64,000 bases of DNA from Branchiostoma belcheri. Its lineage: Eukaryota > Chordata > Leptocardii > Amphioxiformes > Branchiostomatidae. The stretch is from contig NW_017803854.1 in NCBI RefSeq assembly GCF_001625305.1, positions 622,086 to 686,085 on the forward strand, in the 5' to 3' direction. Numbering within the stretch: position 1 is the first letter of the stretch; each line of letters begins with the position of its first letter. The translations under genes were made by a program, and so were the position numbers. Positions 1-12,614 of this stretch are shown piece after piece. The notes beneath the pieces were generated by a model that was not told the origin of the DNA, searched no databases, and was given only the letters and a program-made list of their open reading frames with translations.

Positions 1-214
1 TATACAGACATTAGCTATCATGAAAATTCATGGGGCTGTCCTCAGCTTCAGTGTTTTTGGAAAGTAAACAGCATTTTACGACTAGCTCTCAAAATATTAT
101 TAATAAACATAATATTTACCATTTTTTCATGTTTCTGTCATCATCGGTGTCCACAATGTACCTTGTCAAATTGTTCAGGCACAGATACCGGCCCGGACTT
201 GAAACTAAACCTCG

Positions 215-350
215 GTACTTATACGCAAAAAAAACAGTTACTCAAGCAACTGGATGTGATTATATGCTTTTGGAAACGGCCAGACGTTTCTTGAGTAACT
301 GTTTTTGGCGTATTTTATTACCTGGATGTCTAACCTTCACCGACATCCTC
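215..350. repeat. Interspersed repeat, family C copy 1
   Basis: The segment carries the words TTACTCAAGCAACTGGATGTG and, about 90 bp on, ATTACCTGGATGTCTAACC followed by CTTCACCGA. The same words recur near 31,012-31,090, 50,157-50,265 and 61,210-61,385, sometimes inverted. The family is not identified; the boundaries are approximate. Confidence 0.5.
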
Positions 351-480
351 GGTACTTATTATATGTATATGTTACGTTTAGGTACGTGAATCATGCAAGG
401 GTCGATAGGTACAAGCTGAGCCATATGTGTATAGTTCAACTTCAAGCAGGGTTTTACATAACGGCTTTTGTCCAATACAC

Positions 481-672
481 CTAGTCTTCACCAGACTAAC
501 AACGCGGGTTCAAAAAAGGGTAAAATTTAGCCAATACGGAGAATAAGTGACTATATATAATGGAGTTTAGCCAGTGCAGAGTTCATTTGCAAATTAACCC
601 TCCCACGGACGGACTCTTCTGGCCAACTATTTCCCTTTGTTTACCAAATTCTACGATCCTTACCCCCGCTAG
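481..672. repeat. MITE-like element, family A copy
   Basis: It opens with CTAGTCTTCACCAGACTAAC and contains interior words shared with the copies at 1956-2159, 9016-9242 and 12615-12834 (a GGAGTTTAGCC-like motif, a 'ggactc..tggccaa' motif and a 'ttctacgatcc' motif). Copies run about 190-230 bp and have no coding capacity. Its right end abuts another element. Confidence 0.55.
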
Positions 673-855
673 CCTCCATAGCATGCCAAAATTGAGGGTT
701 GGGGGGGGGGGTCTTCGGGAGCTTTTATGTGCTATTTTCTTATTGCATATGGACAACATAGCCGGTGTGGTTGAATTTCCTATACCCCCGTTTCAACTGG
801 GCTAATCATAAAACAGCCGAAGACCACCAGTTCTATAAGCCTGCTGTGGAGGCTA
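669..855. repeat. MITE-like element, family B copy
   Basis: The ends are imperfect inverted repeats: TAGCCTCCATAGC on the left and GCTGTGGAGGCTA on the right. The interior has a G-run, a 'gcttttatgtgctattttc' word and 'ccgaagaccacc'. An inverted relative lies at 13392-13588. It is non-coding; short ORFs across it are chance. Confidence 0.55.
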
Positions 856-1045
856 ATTATAACCCCCGTAGGAAGGCCTGTTGGAGGCTACCACACACCT
901 ACGTGCAGAGCTACACACGTACCTACTCTTTCCGAGAACTGTGCTGCTTATGTTTTTCTCTAAAGCAACAAAGCCTTTCTAAGAAATATCGGTGACGTCC
1001 ACCCGCTACTGGCCATAGAGTGCATAATCTCAGGGAACAACCAAC

Positions 1046-1262
1046 AGGGGTGCCAGAGTATACAGTGCAATTTTACGGAATACAGTACAATTTTATGGAA
1101 TACATTACAATTTTATACAGTACAATGGTATTAGTATACAGTACAATTTTATGGAATACAGTACAATCGTATTAGTATACATTGTACTACTAAAATTGCA
1201 CTGTATTCCATAAAATTGCACTGTATTCCATAAAATTGCACTGTATACTCTGGCACCCCTGA
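1046..1262. repeat. Palindromic hairpin element
   Basis: The left end AGGGGTGCCAGAGTATACAG is matched by its reverse complement at the right end. Between them are several 20-25 bp units of the type CAATTTTATGGAATACAGTA, sense on the left and antisense on the right. The whole 217 bp can fold on itself. It looks like a foldback MITE; the family is unknown. Confidence 0.7.
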
Positions 1263-1955
1263 CCAAGAAATACGTATACACGGCATAACATTTCTCACTT
1301 TCCCTGTTGTGAGTTCTAGATTTAATTTGCGAACCAAAATCTCCACCAGACCTAAACAGGAGACCAACAAGTTGAAGTTGAACAAGCAACTGTGTGTGTT
1401 GGTGAAAAATAGGATAATACTTGCCTTGAAGTGTTTACTGTTCTAACCGCTGTAGGTTGACCACGACTCCAGGAGATCAACAACAACACACACGCACAGT
1501 CCTGAAATTTCTCGCAAATCGTAGTATTTCACCATGTCCATTTGGGTCCAGGTTAGCGGTACATTTTGGACGTGGAGGCAGGACAACACTCCATGGAGAA
1601 AAATTAGCACAACAGCAACCTGTTCCACAAACTTGGTCCGTCAGGCGAACAACACAGTAAAGCGTACGGGCTCCATCTGGCGCGTACAGTACAGCAGGAG
1701 TCTTTCGTACGTAAGCTGCTGTGGTTGCGGAGAATGTTTGCAGCCGGTAAACTACCAGATCACTGTGGAGAGATGTACGCTAACTAGCTGTGCAGGCAGG
1801 GCGTTTCCTCCGTGATGCAGGGACCGGCATGGTTACCCGGTGGGATTTGCGTCCAGGCGACCGGAACACTGACGTCCTCTGAGCGTTGATGTCACAGAGA
1901 GAGAGCCGAGAGAGAGAATTCTCACAGTGTAGGGACGGCGTAGCGCTGCGAACTC

Positions 1956-2159
1956 CTAGTCTCTACCAGACTAACTACGCTGGCTATATATATGAGAATA
2001 ATTGCCAGGGGAGTTTGGCCGCCTTGTAGGTTTGACTGGCCCGCTTCGGAGGGAAAGAAACAACCTTCCGCGACCGGACTCCCTTGGCCAATTTTACTCT
2101 CTTTTTGTCCAAGAAATTCTACGATCCGTGTTCCAGTAGAAGGGCCTGGTGGAGGCTAG
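1956..2159. repeat. MITE-like element, family A copy
   Basis: Begins CTAGTCTCTACCAGACTAAC and ends CCTGGTGGAGGCTAG. The interior words match the 12615-12834 copy in the opposite orientation, including a 'gccggccaaactccc'-like word. Non-coding. Confidence 0.65.
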
Positions 2160-3799
2160 AGAAACTCCGGTGACATTTCCACGTACCGCACGAACTGGCA
2201 CCGCAACAGCCTGGCAGGCCTGCCCACCTGCGTCCCGGCTTCTGATGTCGCCCGGTCTCCAGGCGACCGCAAGGCACGGGCTTAACTCCTCACCGGGCTG
2301 ACGTCAGGACTACCGTCAGCCCTCCCTTCTTCCATCGCCCGAGATTACGTCCGGTTGCGTACGGCCTCGCCTTCCCGGCTTAGAGGCACAACAACAGGAA
2401 AATCACGGTCCATGATGAAAACGATGCGGATTATAGCGGCAGACCCAGATGTTAAGCCGCGCAGGACACGTCGGTGTACAGTTTCGGGGTGGTTAACCGT
2501 TTCCAGGGAAAGTAGACGCGCTGACGAAGATGGTAGAAAATGGCCAAAGTTGAGAGCCAGATAGAAAATATTTTGTACCAACTGCCAGTAAAATGACTAC
2601 GTCCACCACGACAATTCCAGTGCGTTGCTCTTGTTATGGACGGAAACAAGTGGTCTGAAAAACTGTCCCAAACATCTGTTGGGCCCTTTTCATGTCGAGT
2701 CGACGTACGTCACAGCAGGCAGTATAACGTTGTTTTGGTGCTCTCAAAATCACAGCTTGGATGAATGAATGTCGGACAAGGCCACAAGACGAAATCATAA
2801 TAAGGATAAGATATGATGTGAAGACTTGAGGATCATCAGGACCATGTCTGGCACCCGTACACAGAATGATGTTTACGAGCAAAGTACACAGCGTCATATT
2901 CAATATGAGTTTTTTTTTTCGTTTTTCTGGTCCTTTCATTGAACGAATTGAGTCTGCATGTGTATATGGACTTCAAAGAATAGCCTTGCTTTGTTGGCTG
3001 GCTGGAAATAAGTCGACGTCACACCGCATCAAAACACGACAGAGATGTCACTTTTCTGGTAGAAACAGATACGTCTGACTTTGCCATTTGTCAGAGATTT
3101 GTCAGAGATTCCAATCTCTCAGTGAAAATGATTCGCATGTCAGTTGCTATGTTGGTAGTGTCTACCTACTTATCAAGTAGAAAATATATCTAGTAACTGA
3201 ATAAAGCCTTTGAGGAGCCAGACATTTCAGGTAGTAGTTACATCAGTCACTAAGTTTGATGAAAGATGGTCATTCACATATTCTCAGTCACTGATGATCA
3301 AAAATACTTAAGAAAATTCATCCAGTTGCTTGATTTCTGTTTTACTAGGTATTATGATGTACTAGCTGAACGTCTAGCCTTCGTCGACGTACCTATCTAT
3401 GTTGCAGTGCCTAGTATAAGACTCGGAGGGAAAAAACGGGAAAGCAATTTGCCCCAAATACATATCGCTACAGCTGCACATTTGTTTTGACTAGACATAA
3501 CTGAATATTCAAAATACATTACCAAACAACTAGCTAAAGACCAAGTATATCTGCAAATCATGAGTACCTTGGAAATATGGCGATGGGGGAGGTTGCCACT
3601 GTTTTACCTAGCTTGTTACGATCGCCCACCGAAGCCCTGACACAGACTCGGTTGAAACTCGACCCTGAACGTGTGTGGATTGCGTTTAGTCCGTGCCTGT
3701 CGCGGCTATAATGCTGGATAAGGTTCGGTACATGCTTCTGGTCTCCCCTGGTATTCTCCTGATTTACGTGGGAAACCGCAGCCACCACAAACCATTGCA
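2160..3799. other. No recognisable gene
   Basis: I see no protein similarity, paired splice sites or RNA gene here. Open frames are short and overlap on both strands, as expected by chance. Confidence 0.5.
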
Positions 3800-4440
3800 C
3801 AGCTGTAACTGATACAGCAACAACCCACACAGGTATAACTATATAAACTATACACTGTAGTAATGTTACATAAACATGAAGTGATCCAATAATGTAGCGG
3901 AGGGCAGTGCAGTTTTTTCGTTTTTTTTTTTGTTTTTTTTGTTTTGTTGCCTTTTCGCTCAAATAAAATATAAGTATATGAATTGATGATGATGATATTA
4001 ATTAGCAAGACATTATGTACTACCGCGCCAGCTGTAACTGATACAGCAACAACCCACACAGGTATAACTATATAAGTATACACTGTAGTAATGTTACATA
4101 AACATGAAGTGATCTAATAACGTAACAGAGGGCAGTGGATTTTGTTTCACTTTTGGTCTTTTTTGCTCGAATAAAACATAAGTATATGAATTGATGATGG
4201 TAGTATCAATTAGCAAGATATTGTGTACTACCGCAACCATTGCGCCAGCTGCAACTGATACATCAGCAACCCACACAGGAATAACTATACAACTATACAC
4301 TGTAGTAATGTTACATAAACATGAAGTGATCTAATAACGTAGCGGAGGGCAGCGCAGTTTTGTTTCGTTTTTGCTCTTTTTTGCTGGAATAAAACATCTG
4401 TATATGTATATGAATTGATGATGATAATGATATTAATTAC
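3800..4440. repeat. Tandem repeat, about three units of 217-229 bp
   Basis: Units start near 3800, 4029 and 4246. Each has CAGCTGTAACTGATACAGC, CCACACAGGTATAACTATA, an ATGTTACATAAACATGAAG word, a T-rich run and a 'tatgaattgatgatgat' word. Copies differ by small indels and substitutions. The repeating minus-strand open frames are a by-product. Confidence 0.8.
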
Positions 4441-5170
4441 CATGCTTTTGATATGCATAGATAATGCTTTTGTCTATTTCTTGAGCAAAAAGCCTGAGTA
4501 ATATCCTTCTGAAAGAAAACAAATTTACAGACTCATTGTATAATCCCATCATCTTATGTCTGGGCACAGCCTTTGGTCGCCGACATGTGCACAACTTTGT
4601 TTTGTTGATACAGGCGGCATAGACCCAAAACATTCTGACGATTAATTTCGAAGTTATCGCGACGAAACTGGTCATGAAAGCAATTTCAAACCAAGAAAGC
4701 AGCCGCAACGCAACTGTTTGAGCAACTGGATACTTGCATCAGCTAGAGCCGTTTACCAAATACATGCACTCGTCAAATTATTTAGGTACCGGTGCTTATT
4801 TACGTACCTGAAACTAGATGCACCTGCACCTGTACTTAAACAATATTAAACTAAAGACATAAATTGCATCTCAAACAGTCTCCGCAACAAGGCAGCTGCA
4901 TTTTGCAGGACACACGCACGAATATCTTAAGAATGCATTGAGTTTGCGTATAGGACGTATGTAAATGGTTCTAACTTAAGCAAAGAGCAGGCCTCTCTCA
5001 AGCAATGAAGCAAGGGTGTTCCACATCTCGCCAAAATCCTAGAACCTCTCCCAAAATATTGAAATTTCACTTAGCATTTTCATGATTTTTCATCAACCGA
5101 TTAGAGAGCACCTTTCCCTTAAGAATTTATGGGGAGACATATCATGCATATCATGATAGTCATAACGAAG
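4441..5170. other. No recognisable gene
   Basis: No coding similarity or structured RNA was recognised in this AT-rich interval. Confidence 0.45.
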
Positions 5171-5545
5171 TGAAACAAAACCTTACCTTAGGAAAGTGTA
5201 GAAAACATGGCTGCTACTGCATGAGTTTCCTTCTGTACTTTCCACAGCTCATATCTGGACGTTTCCTTTTTTGAACGCAACTAACAACAAGTCACTTCTG
5301 TATGTGGTTACGGAGTGAGGTGGTTTTCGTTTGTTTGAACCCTTTTCCTTGTCCTATCATATCATAGTCCTAAAAATTGAAACAAAACCTTACCTTAAGA
5401 AAGTGTAGAAAACATGGCCGCTACTGCACGAGTTTCCTTCTTTACTTTCCACAGCTCATATCTGGACGTTTCAATTTCTTCGAACGCAACTAACAAGCCA
5501 CTTCTGTGGTTACGGAGTGAGGTTTTTCAGTCGTTTGTTTGGACC
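5171..5545. repeat. Tandem duplication, two copies of about 170 bp
   Basis: The words TGAAACAAAACCTTACCTTA, AAGTGTAGAAAACATGG, GAGTTTCCTTCT, CCACAGCTCATATCTGGACG and GGTTACGGAGTGAGG occur in the same order from about 5171 and again from about 5378. The copies differ at scattered positions. Confidence 0.8.
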
Positions 5546-5934
5546 CTTTTCGGTACGCCAGGTGAGTTATAGTCGCAGGTTGCGTTCTGACGCACAGGTA
5601 CGTATTCTGACGTCGGTTGGGACGCGTGTGCGCCCGGAACTGGTATTATCCCCACTCCCGGTCACGTGAAGGAACGGCCGCACGTACTACCTTTAAGTAC
5701 CGGTAGAGCCAGAAAGGCATTATATTTTACATTTACAACAGCGAGAAGAAGCAGAACCTGTACGTATGTAGTTTTTTTTACTATAGATATATTTTAACCT
5801 ACCATCGCTATTTGCCATGACCTGTACTTAGTTCGCAATGAGCAAAAATGAACAATAAGGGTATTTCATTCATTATAGCAGGGATGGGATACACATATAC
5901 ATCAGATGGGAGACGTACTTGTTTTTTTTTTTTA

Positions 5935-7505
5935 ATTTCTATTCAAGTTTCAAGTTTATTAAAAGTCCAGAGGAGCTCGCGGGCAAATATTGCCCGAATT
6001 ACGTCCTCGTTACATAATTCACGAATCAATGTACACATTACCAATTCCAACATTTCATCAAAAGACATGGTGACGGCACACTCAACTTGTTTTCATTCCG
6101 CCACGAATGCAGAGAACAGACGCATGAACGGACAATAAACATACATGTACTCATACCTCCTACTCACCTGTAAGTACTTGCAGAGCTGAGCTAGTCATTG
6201 TAGCAGGGATCCGGAGAGGCAGGAAACAGATGGGGACGTATAAAATCCTTTTTTTTATTCCGACATCTTATCAAAAGACGTGGTGACGGCACACTCAAGT
6301 ATTTTAAATTTATTGTTGTGTCGCCACCAACGCAAAGGATAAACGCATGAACGGACAATAGATAAGTGAGGAAAGTCGTGTAAAATGCCTTTCCTAATGG
6401 CAGGCACAAGATCGGTGGCACTGATCGCAGGATTCGACCTCGACCTCTTGCATGTCTTGGTTCCGAGCCGAACACACGTACTCACCTGTAAGTACTTGTA
6501 TGAAGCCAGTATTACAGTCATTATAGCGGAAGATCCGGAGATGCAGGAAACAGATGGGAGACGTACATGTATGCGCTTCTTGTATTTTTTTTCTACTCCA
6601 ACATTTGTCACAAGACATGATGACGTCTCCTGTACGTCTCCCATGTCGTGCATCAGGGTTATTGTTAGAGCAAGGCTTATGCTTAGGATCGGGGCTTGGG
6701 TAAACGTAAGTCTCCACTGTCACTGATGAGCACGACTATCCTCCTCCCACGCTATTGTTGAGCCCCGAAGTAGCGCATACGTCTCCCATGTCTAGTGTTT
6801 CCTGCCTCTCCGGATCCCTGCTATAATGACTTGCTCAGCTCTACAGCAAGTACTTACAGGCTTTTTAAAAACTTATTAACATTGCCATCACCAAAGCAGC
6901 GCACAGGACAAACGCGTGAACGAATACAAATTTTTCACATGAGGAAAGTCGTGTTAAGTGTCTTTCCCCATCAATGGCACAAGACCGGTGACATGGCAGG
7001 ATTCAAACTCGGGACCTCTGAGTTTCGAGCCGATCGCTCTGTCGTTAAGCCACACGACCGCACCTGTAAGTACCTGTAGAGCCAGTATTACAGTCATTGT
7101 AGCAGGGGAGCTGGAGAGGCCGGAAACAGATGGGGACGTATACACTAGTTGTATTTTTTCTATTCCGTCACTCAGTTTTTTTTGTACTTTTTGTTATGCC
7201 GCCACCAACGCAGAGGACAAACGCATGAACGTACAGCACACTCATTTTTACCTGAATTGGTTCCAAGCCGAACGCTCTGTCGTTAAAGGCCACACGGCCG
7301 CGTACGTACTACCTGTACGTACCTGTAGAGCCAGTAAGGCATTATAGCAGGGATCCGGAGATGCAGGAAACATATGGGAGACGTATGCGCTACTTCGGGG
7401 CTCAACAATAGCGTGGGATGAGGATAGTCGTGCTCATCAGTGACAGCGGAGACGTTTACCCAAGCCCCGATCCTGAGCATAAGCCTTGCGCTAACAATAA
7501 CACTA
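5935..7505. repeat. Composite repeat block with SINE-like pieces and inverted arms
   Basis: A word of the type GTAGCAGGGATCCGGAGAGG followed by CAGGAAACAGATGGG recurs near 6200, 6530, 7100 and 7345, and in antisense near 6800. Two arms of roughly 160-185 bp, 6657-6842 and 7340-7501, are near-perfect reverse complements. Between and around them are minus-strand tRNA-derived SINE segments near 6365-6480 and 6850-7085, with a B-box-like GTTTGAATCCTG when read on the minus strand. It looks like a nested non-autonomous element cluster. Confidence 0.6.
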
Positions 7506-8503
7506 ACGCACGACCCGGCAGATCCAAAATCATATACTATAAGTACTTAGTTGATCATGACGTCACATGTGACATATAGGATTCCAGGATGCTGCCACTA
7601 TTTGAGCATCGGGAAGAGCGTTCTTAGAGTAGGCTATTTAAAGGTGCACCAGTCGTATGAAAGAAACCTGGCAAGACGTAGAATAACGTCACTACTGACT
7701 GGCCACCCTTATCTGAGAAAGACTCCGGAAATTCAGCAGAATTCAAACTGACTTTTGTCTCTAACTGTTACTTGTTTAGTATACTTCTAGAACAGCATTA
7801 GCATATGTCTGTACCAAACATTTCTCTGTTAAATATCCCAACAGTTTGCAACCTTATGCTTTATTGGGTTACGTTGCAGTCCAAATTTTCTTTGGTCTGT
7901 GAACAAAAAAAGTGCAGTACCCAAACTTGTCAGATGGGGGCATTTCTTTGCCCCTACAACCATGGCTAAAATGACTATTGTACAATGTATATTATCGTGG
8001 AGACATGACAAGTGTCACATTGAAGACTGAATGGTGCAAAACTTTTATTGTTCAAAAAGATTCACAGAAACAGCGGGTCAACTTGACATTCACCAGTTTT
8101 CACTAGAAGTTATCTAAACATAATTTATATGTAGATGCTAGTATGTTCAGTTGCCATCCTAAATAGATACTAGGATAATTTGCACTGAGGTTTGTGTGGC
8201 CAATGACTACTAAGTACTTTTAAATATAAGGAAACTAAAAAGGACTGTCTGATACAACTTATCACCGACACTGATTTAAATCTTGGTTACATGAATACTT
8301 CACAATCCTCCTAGCACCTACATATGGACTGTCCCTATCACAGCTACCCCTAATACGTATCCAATGAACTGTCCCCAGATTTGGATTTTCTTCTGTCTGG
8401 AGTATTCTATCCCTACTTCATGCTGATACCATGGAATGGTCACAAATGAACCATCCCTACAAAACCCCATGGCCACCCCTGTAGCATACATGAATTGTCC
8501 CCC
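7506..8503. other. Probable 3' flank and UTR of SNRNP27
   Basis: This lies downstream of the SNRNP27 stop on the minus strand. On that strand a candidate AATAAA polyadenylation hexamer is at 8044-8049. No other gene is recognised; the true 3' end is not determined. Confidence 0.35.
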
Positions 8504-11500
8504 TCAAGCGATGGAATCCAGTGGTCGGTTGAAGCCACCTCTTCGGTTCATGTATTGCCTGCAAAATACAAAATTGGATATATAAGTCTTGTATCCACAA
8601 ACATGCACAAATGACTAATGAACTTGTGGATGTACCAACTTCATGTACTTAGTACCTACATGTAATACCGGCTAAGAATATAACAAGAAATAGTCATGCC
8701 TTCAACTTCAAGTACCAGAGTTATTAACCCAGGATTGAGGTGTTCAAAAATGTGATCTTCCCTAGGATTATTGTAGAACTCACTGCCACCATGTACAGTT
8801 CGGACCTCTTCATTAGATAGCTTTATATCAGATAGGCTTAAAATTTGATGTGCAAATGTTAGTTTTAACAGGGTAGCAGTGATAGTGTTCAATTTGTAGC
8901 AAGGCCTGCTGGTCTCTCCTTGCATTGGTGGCAGGTAGTGAGGCACTGTCCAAGGGTGACTAAATAACAGTTAAAACTAAATGATCTCAAAACTACAGTC
9001 CACAGTGTGACAGACATAGTCTCCACCAGGCCTCCCTACAGGGGTACGGATCATAGTACATGTATTTGGTAAAAAAAGGGAAATAGTTGGCCGGGACAGT
9101 CAGTCCACAAGAGGGTTAATTTCCCCCTCTACGCGGGCAAATTATCTCTCTATGGTGGCTAAACTTCCCTAGTCAATTATTCTCCCTGTTGGCTAAATTT
9201 TACTTTTTTTTTAACCCGCATTGTTAATCTGGAAGAGACTACGACATACTTACCGATATCTCCTTTTCTGTAGGATGTTGGCAGCACCAGCCTTGGTCTG
9301 AACGTCATTCTTCTTCTTACCCTACATGGGAGAGGAAAGAAGACCAGAAGGTAACCAGAATGCAAAGCACTTCATGACTACAGGAACAAGGGGATATATG
9401 CCACTGGGCCACAAGACTCTTGAACACCTCCATTACCACTTCCTCCTCATTTTTGAGACAGCATTTATGGATAATGGTTCAACAACATTTCAATTTGAGT
9501 GGCAACACTTATCATAAAACAACACAAACACTTAGACTGGATACCATCCTCTGTTGTTACCACTAGCTCTCCATTTTAACTTCCTAATTCTATAGTTACC
9601 TCTGAGTTTCCCTTCTTGCTTGCTACCATGTAACTAAGGCTAACGAACACCGTGATGTACCATAGCATGAGAGATTGAACCACCTGTAAAAGCAAAAATT
9701 TGTATGCCTTTCTTCACTGACCTTTGTGGAGTCAAAGTCACAGAATCCCATCATCTTCATCATCTCAATCTCATCTTCTGTCTTCCCCTCCAGCTTGGAG
9801 GCTGAAACAGACAACATAACCATGATTGATACGGTCAAAAACCGAAAACTGTATAGCTGGTCTCAGCTCTGAGAAATTCCAATAAGCTAGAACTAGAATT
9901 GAACCAGAAAGGAAACAGTTGATAAGCAACTACATCATGCTTACCCTCACACAGTCTAGCCTAACAAACTACTGGTACAGTTTTGTTTATTCTTACTCAA
10001 ATACATTCATATGCTTTGTGTATATGATGACCAGCTCCTCCAAGTCTCACCTACCGCTTGCTACATAATGTAGCACAACACCACAGACAGGCACCATTTA
10101 CCATGGTGACAGCCATCTGGTCCAAGTCATTGACCTCATTTTTTTGGAGCGGAAGAAGAAGAAAAGGAGCAAAAAACAGTATGTTTTTCTTCTGCGAAGA
10201 CAAACATATCAACTTACGATCGATCTCCCTCCTAACAGGCGGACTGCTCCCGCGCTTGGACCTGCTACGACTGGGTGACCTGAGGAGGGATAACCAACAT
10301 GGATGAGAGACCATCAGCTTATAAACTGTTTTATACATGTACCATCAGCTTATAAATTATGCTGCATTTTTTTACGTGGCACCAAGGTTCAAAGCTAGCT
10401 GTCTTTTATAAATATAAAGAGCCGAAGATAAACTGCCCAGTCCAGATCTTAAAAAAAACAACACTTCATAGGAACCTCATGTCCAACTTCACTTCTGAAA
10501 TTCAGATGTAGAAAACTTGCTCATCTAAATAGAGACTGACTGTGGAAGAATCCTACATTTGGCACTTTCAACAAAAAGCAAAAATGTAGAGAGGTATTTG
10601 TGGACAGGCAAACTGCCCCTGTGGCCTGTAGCTATGGGACTGACTGACTGAGTGAGATAAGTATCTGTGAATATCTTACCCTGAACTTCTCCGTCTGTGG
10701 GGTGACCCTGACCTTGATCGTCGCCGTGGAGACCGAGACCTACAAGAACAAAGGATGAGCAAAGAAGAAGAAGAAACTGAGCAAAAACAATGTGCTTTCC
10801 TTCGGTAAACATAATAAATAAACATCTGATCAACCATAGGACACTGAATGTTCTGTTAATGCCGTACACCCACCTTGATCTGCATCGCCGGACCGGGGAT
10901 CGTGAGCGAGATCTGGACCGTCGTCTCCCCTCTGCCCGGCGCCGCCTCTCCCTCTCCCTGGACACGGATCGCGACCTCCGTCGGTCCCTGTCACGGGAGC
11001 CCGAACGACGCCTCTCTGTTCATGGGATGGGAAATATAATTATATTCATTGATTTATTTGTTATAAATAACTTATATAGTAGATGTAAATTAATTATATG
11101 TTGTATAGTGGATTCATTCCTCAAGCTAACCGACATCTTGCACATGCAGTCATCCCTCAGTAAGACATCTGGAGCCGCATGGTTCCTGTTTAAAACATTT
11201 AAATAACATATACAATACTTGTTCAGTATTTGTTCAATTTGTTCAGTTTGTTTTCTTATTGTGCATAAAGCGAACTTCGAAGTACAAGAAATCTAGTTGA
11301 GATATTCTATGTTGAATGGGAGATTTGAAAGTGTAATCTGTGTGAGGGGTCCATAAATATTTTACTTCCAAGTGTCAACAACAAGTTTGTATATGGGGGA
11401 GGGGGGCACCTGGAGCAGACTTTACCCTTAAAATCTACTACACTGTACTATGAAATTCTTAGCACACCCGACCAGTGTACACTTGTACAACTAAGCCTTA

Positions 11501-11785
11501 CAAATTGAAGAACTGACGTCAGCTGATCTGTGTTGATAAATCTAGCGCAGTGTTTTCATGTTTTCAAAATTTTATGTTGTTTTCTAGAAGACCTCTTTCA
11601 CCACAAAAAAACCAGATAATTCATAACGTTTTCATTCCTCGTACACAAAAACGGCCCCAAAAAGTACATTTTTATCACAACTTCGTGAACCAACAGTTTC
11701 TAATCTATCAAACACGAATAAACCACAGAAAAAGGATCTTTTTGTTACCTCTTCTCGGAGGAGACCGGCTTCGACTTCTCACCAT
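8504..11785 (-). CDS. SNRNP27: U4/U6.U5 small nuclear ribonucleoprotein 27 kDa protein
   Basis: This is an RS-rich protein of the U4/U6.U5 tri-snRNP, acting in nuclear pre-mRNA splicing. Coding exons in transcript order are 11785-11749, 11015-10874, 10739-10680, 10279-10218, 9801-9722, 9321-9254 and 8558-8504, totalling 504 nt (167 residues; human about 155). All junctions are GT-AG and in phase. The start reads [12 protein letters not shown]. Residues 1 to about 100 are Arg/Ser/Glu-rich, with repeated RSRS and RERERRRR. The conserved C-terminal domain begins near residue 103 with [18 protein letters not shown] and DFDSTKGKK and ends [20 protein letters not shown]. The C-terminal match makes the identification firm; the exact 5' exon is supported by the M-x-RSRSRSP start typical of the family. 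Confidence 0.93.
8735..8830 (+). repeat. LINE 3'-end remnant
   Basis: Words including GGATTGAGGTGTTCAAAAA and GAACTCACTGCCACCA match the segment at 59975-60085, where the translation resembles the 'PRTIxExNSLPP' motif near the end of CR1/L2-like reverse transcriptase ORFs. This copy is short and degraded, inside an SNRNP27 intron. Confidence 0.4.
9016..9242. repeat. MITE-like element, family A copy
   Basis: Begins ATAGTCTCCACCAGGCC and ends near GAAGAGACTACGA. The interior carries 'gtacggatca', 'atagttggcc' and 'ggctaaa' words shared with the other family A copies. It sits in the SNRNP27 intron just downstream of the exon at 9254-9321. Confidence 0.6.
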
Positions 11786-12316
11786 CTTTTCTTTCAGCCA
11801 GCCTCGTTCTGGAGGATCCTCTGGAGCACCTAATTTTAATAATTTATGTGAAACGTCATCGGCATCGCAGGCAAACGGAGTCCAAATTCAAATCATCATA
11901 AAAACCATAACCAAAATAAATTTGTATATGATTTATGATCAGTTGCCCTTTAAATTATTACGATTTAATTATTTTAATATCTTTTTTGTTATCTTAGCTG
12001 ACGATATCGAGTTCAAACGTCCGATCTGGGCATATAGTTTTACGTTTCCTGCGGTGACCGTGACGTCACAGGTGATTGTTTTGGGGCAGGTCAGGTTACG
12101 CCAGCAGGCGGTCTGTCAGATCTCGAGTGGTTCCAGGCTCGTTCCGTCTGCCGAAACCCCTAGAGTTTTACCGTTCTTTTGCCTAACATCCGTGGAATAT
12201 TTTCGCACTACATCGGAAAGGAAACACTGGGGCACGTCTCAATACTGGACAGAAAGGCGGACAGTGATCTGTTTGATTGATTCATAGACTTTGAATTTCG
12301 CCTCCCCGTCAAGCCA
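11786..12316. other. SNRNP27 upstream region
   Basis: This region is upstream of the SNRNP27 start codon on the minus strand and should hold its 5' UTR and promoter. A long open frame runs through on the plus strand, but it has no recognisable similarity and overlaps SNRNP27 exon 1, so I do not call it. Confidence 0.4.
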
Positions 12317-12389
12317 GCCCCAGTGGCCTAATGGATAAGGCGTCAGCCTCCTAAGTTGAAGATTGCGGGTTCGAGTCCCGTCTGGGGTA
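12317..12389 (+). tRNA. tRNA-Arg (anticodon CCT)
   Basis: This is a complete 73-nt cloverleaf without an intron. The acceptor stem pairs GCCCCAG with CTGGGGT, followed by discriminator A. The D-arm begins GCCTAATGGATAAGGC, which holds the internal A box. The anticodon stem pairs TCAGC with GTTGA (one G-T pair) and encloses CTCCTAA; the anticodon CCT is at 12350-12352. The T-arm contains GGTTCGAGTCC, the B box. T-runs just downstream (12395-12400, then a longer one about 12 bp on) fit a Pol III terminator. The acceptor and D-arm sequence is as I recall vertebrate tRNA-Arg-CCT. It looks functional. Confidence 0.95.
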
Positions 12390-12420
12390 ACGAATTTTTT
12401 GTCCTCTTTTTTTTGTACCA
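12390..12420 (+). terminator. Pol III termination T-runs
   Basis: A run of six T at 12395-12400 is followed by a run of eight T near 12408-12415, directly after the tRNA-Arg gene. Runs of four or more T on the coding strand are the usual RNA polymerase III stop. Confidence 0.75.
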
Positions 12421-12614
12421 TCTGTCACTGCCAGCCTTTTTTTTCGCCTTTTCCAAGCCGGCCCCTCCATGCTGAACACACCTGCGTCATTACTTATCCT
12501 GGTCACGTCCCGTCCTGACGTTTTGACGTGCGGCCCGTCTGGACTCAAGCTGTAACAAACCCCCGGAACCAATCAGGGTTAAAACCCTAACTACCTGTCG
12601 GCCTGCTACATCAT

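Noticed and set aside
30-389. 119-codon open frame at the window start
   Set aside because: It runs through a dispersed repeat (family C), has no protein similarity I recognise, and its start has no supporting context.
1105-1389. Minus-strand open frames with VQFYGIQCNF-like repeats
   Set aside because: The repeats come from the palindromic element at 1046-1262.
3558-4300. Several minus-strand frames sharing 'SYTYILFE' and 'VIPVWV' words
   Set aside because: They are translations of the three-unit tandem repeat.
11550-12287. 245-codon plus-strand open frame
   Set aside because: It overlaps SNRNP27 exon 1 and the upstream region, has low-complexity AT-rich composition in the middle and no similarity. 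It is longer than most chance frames, so transcripts would settle it.
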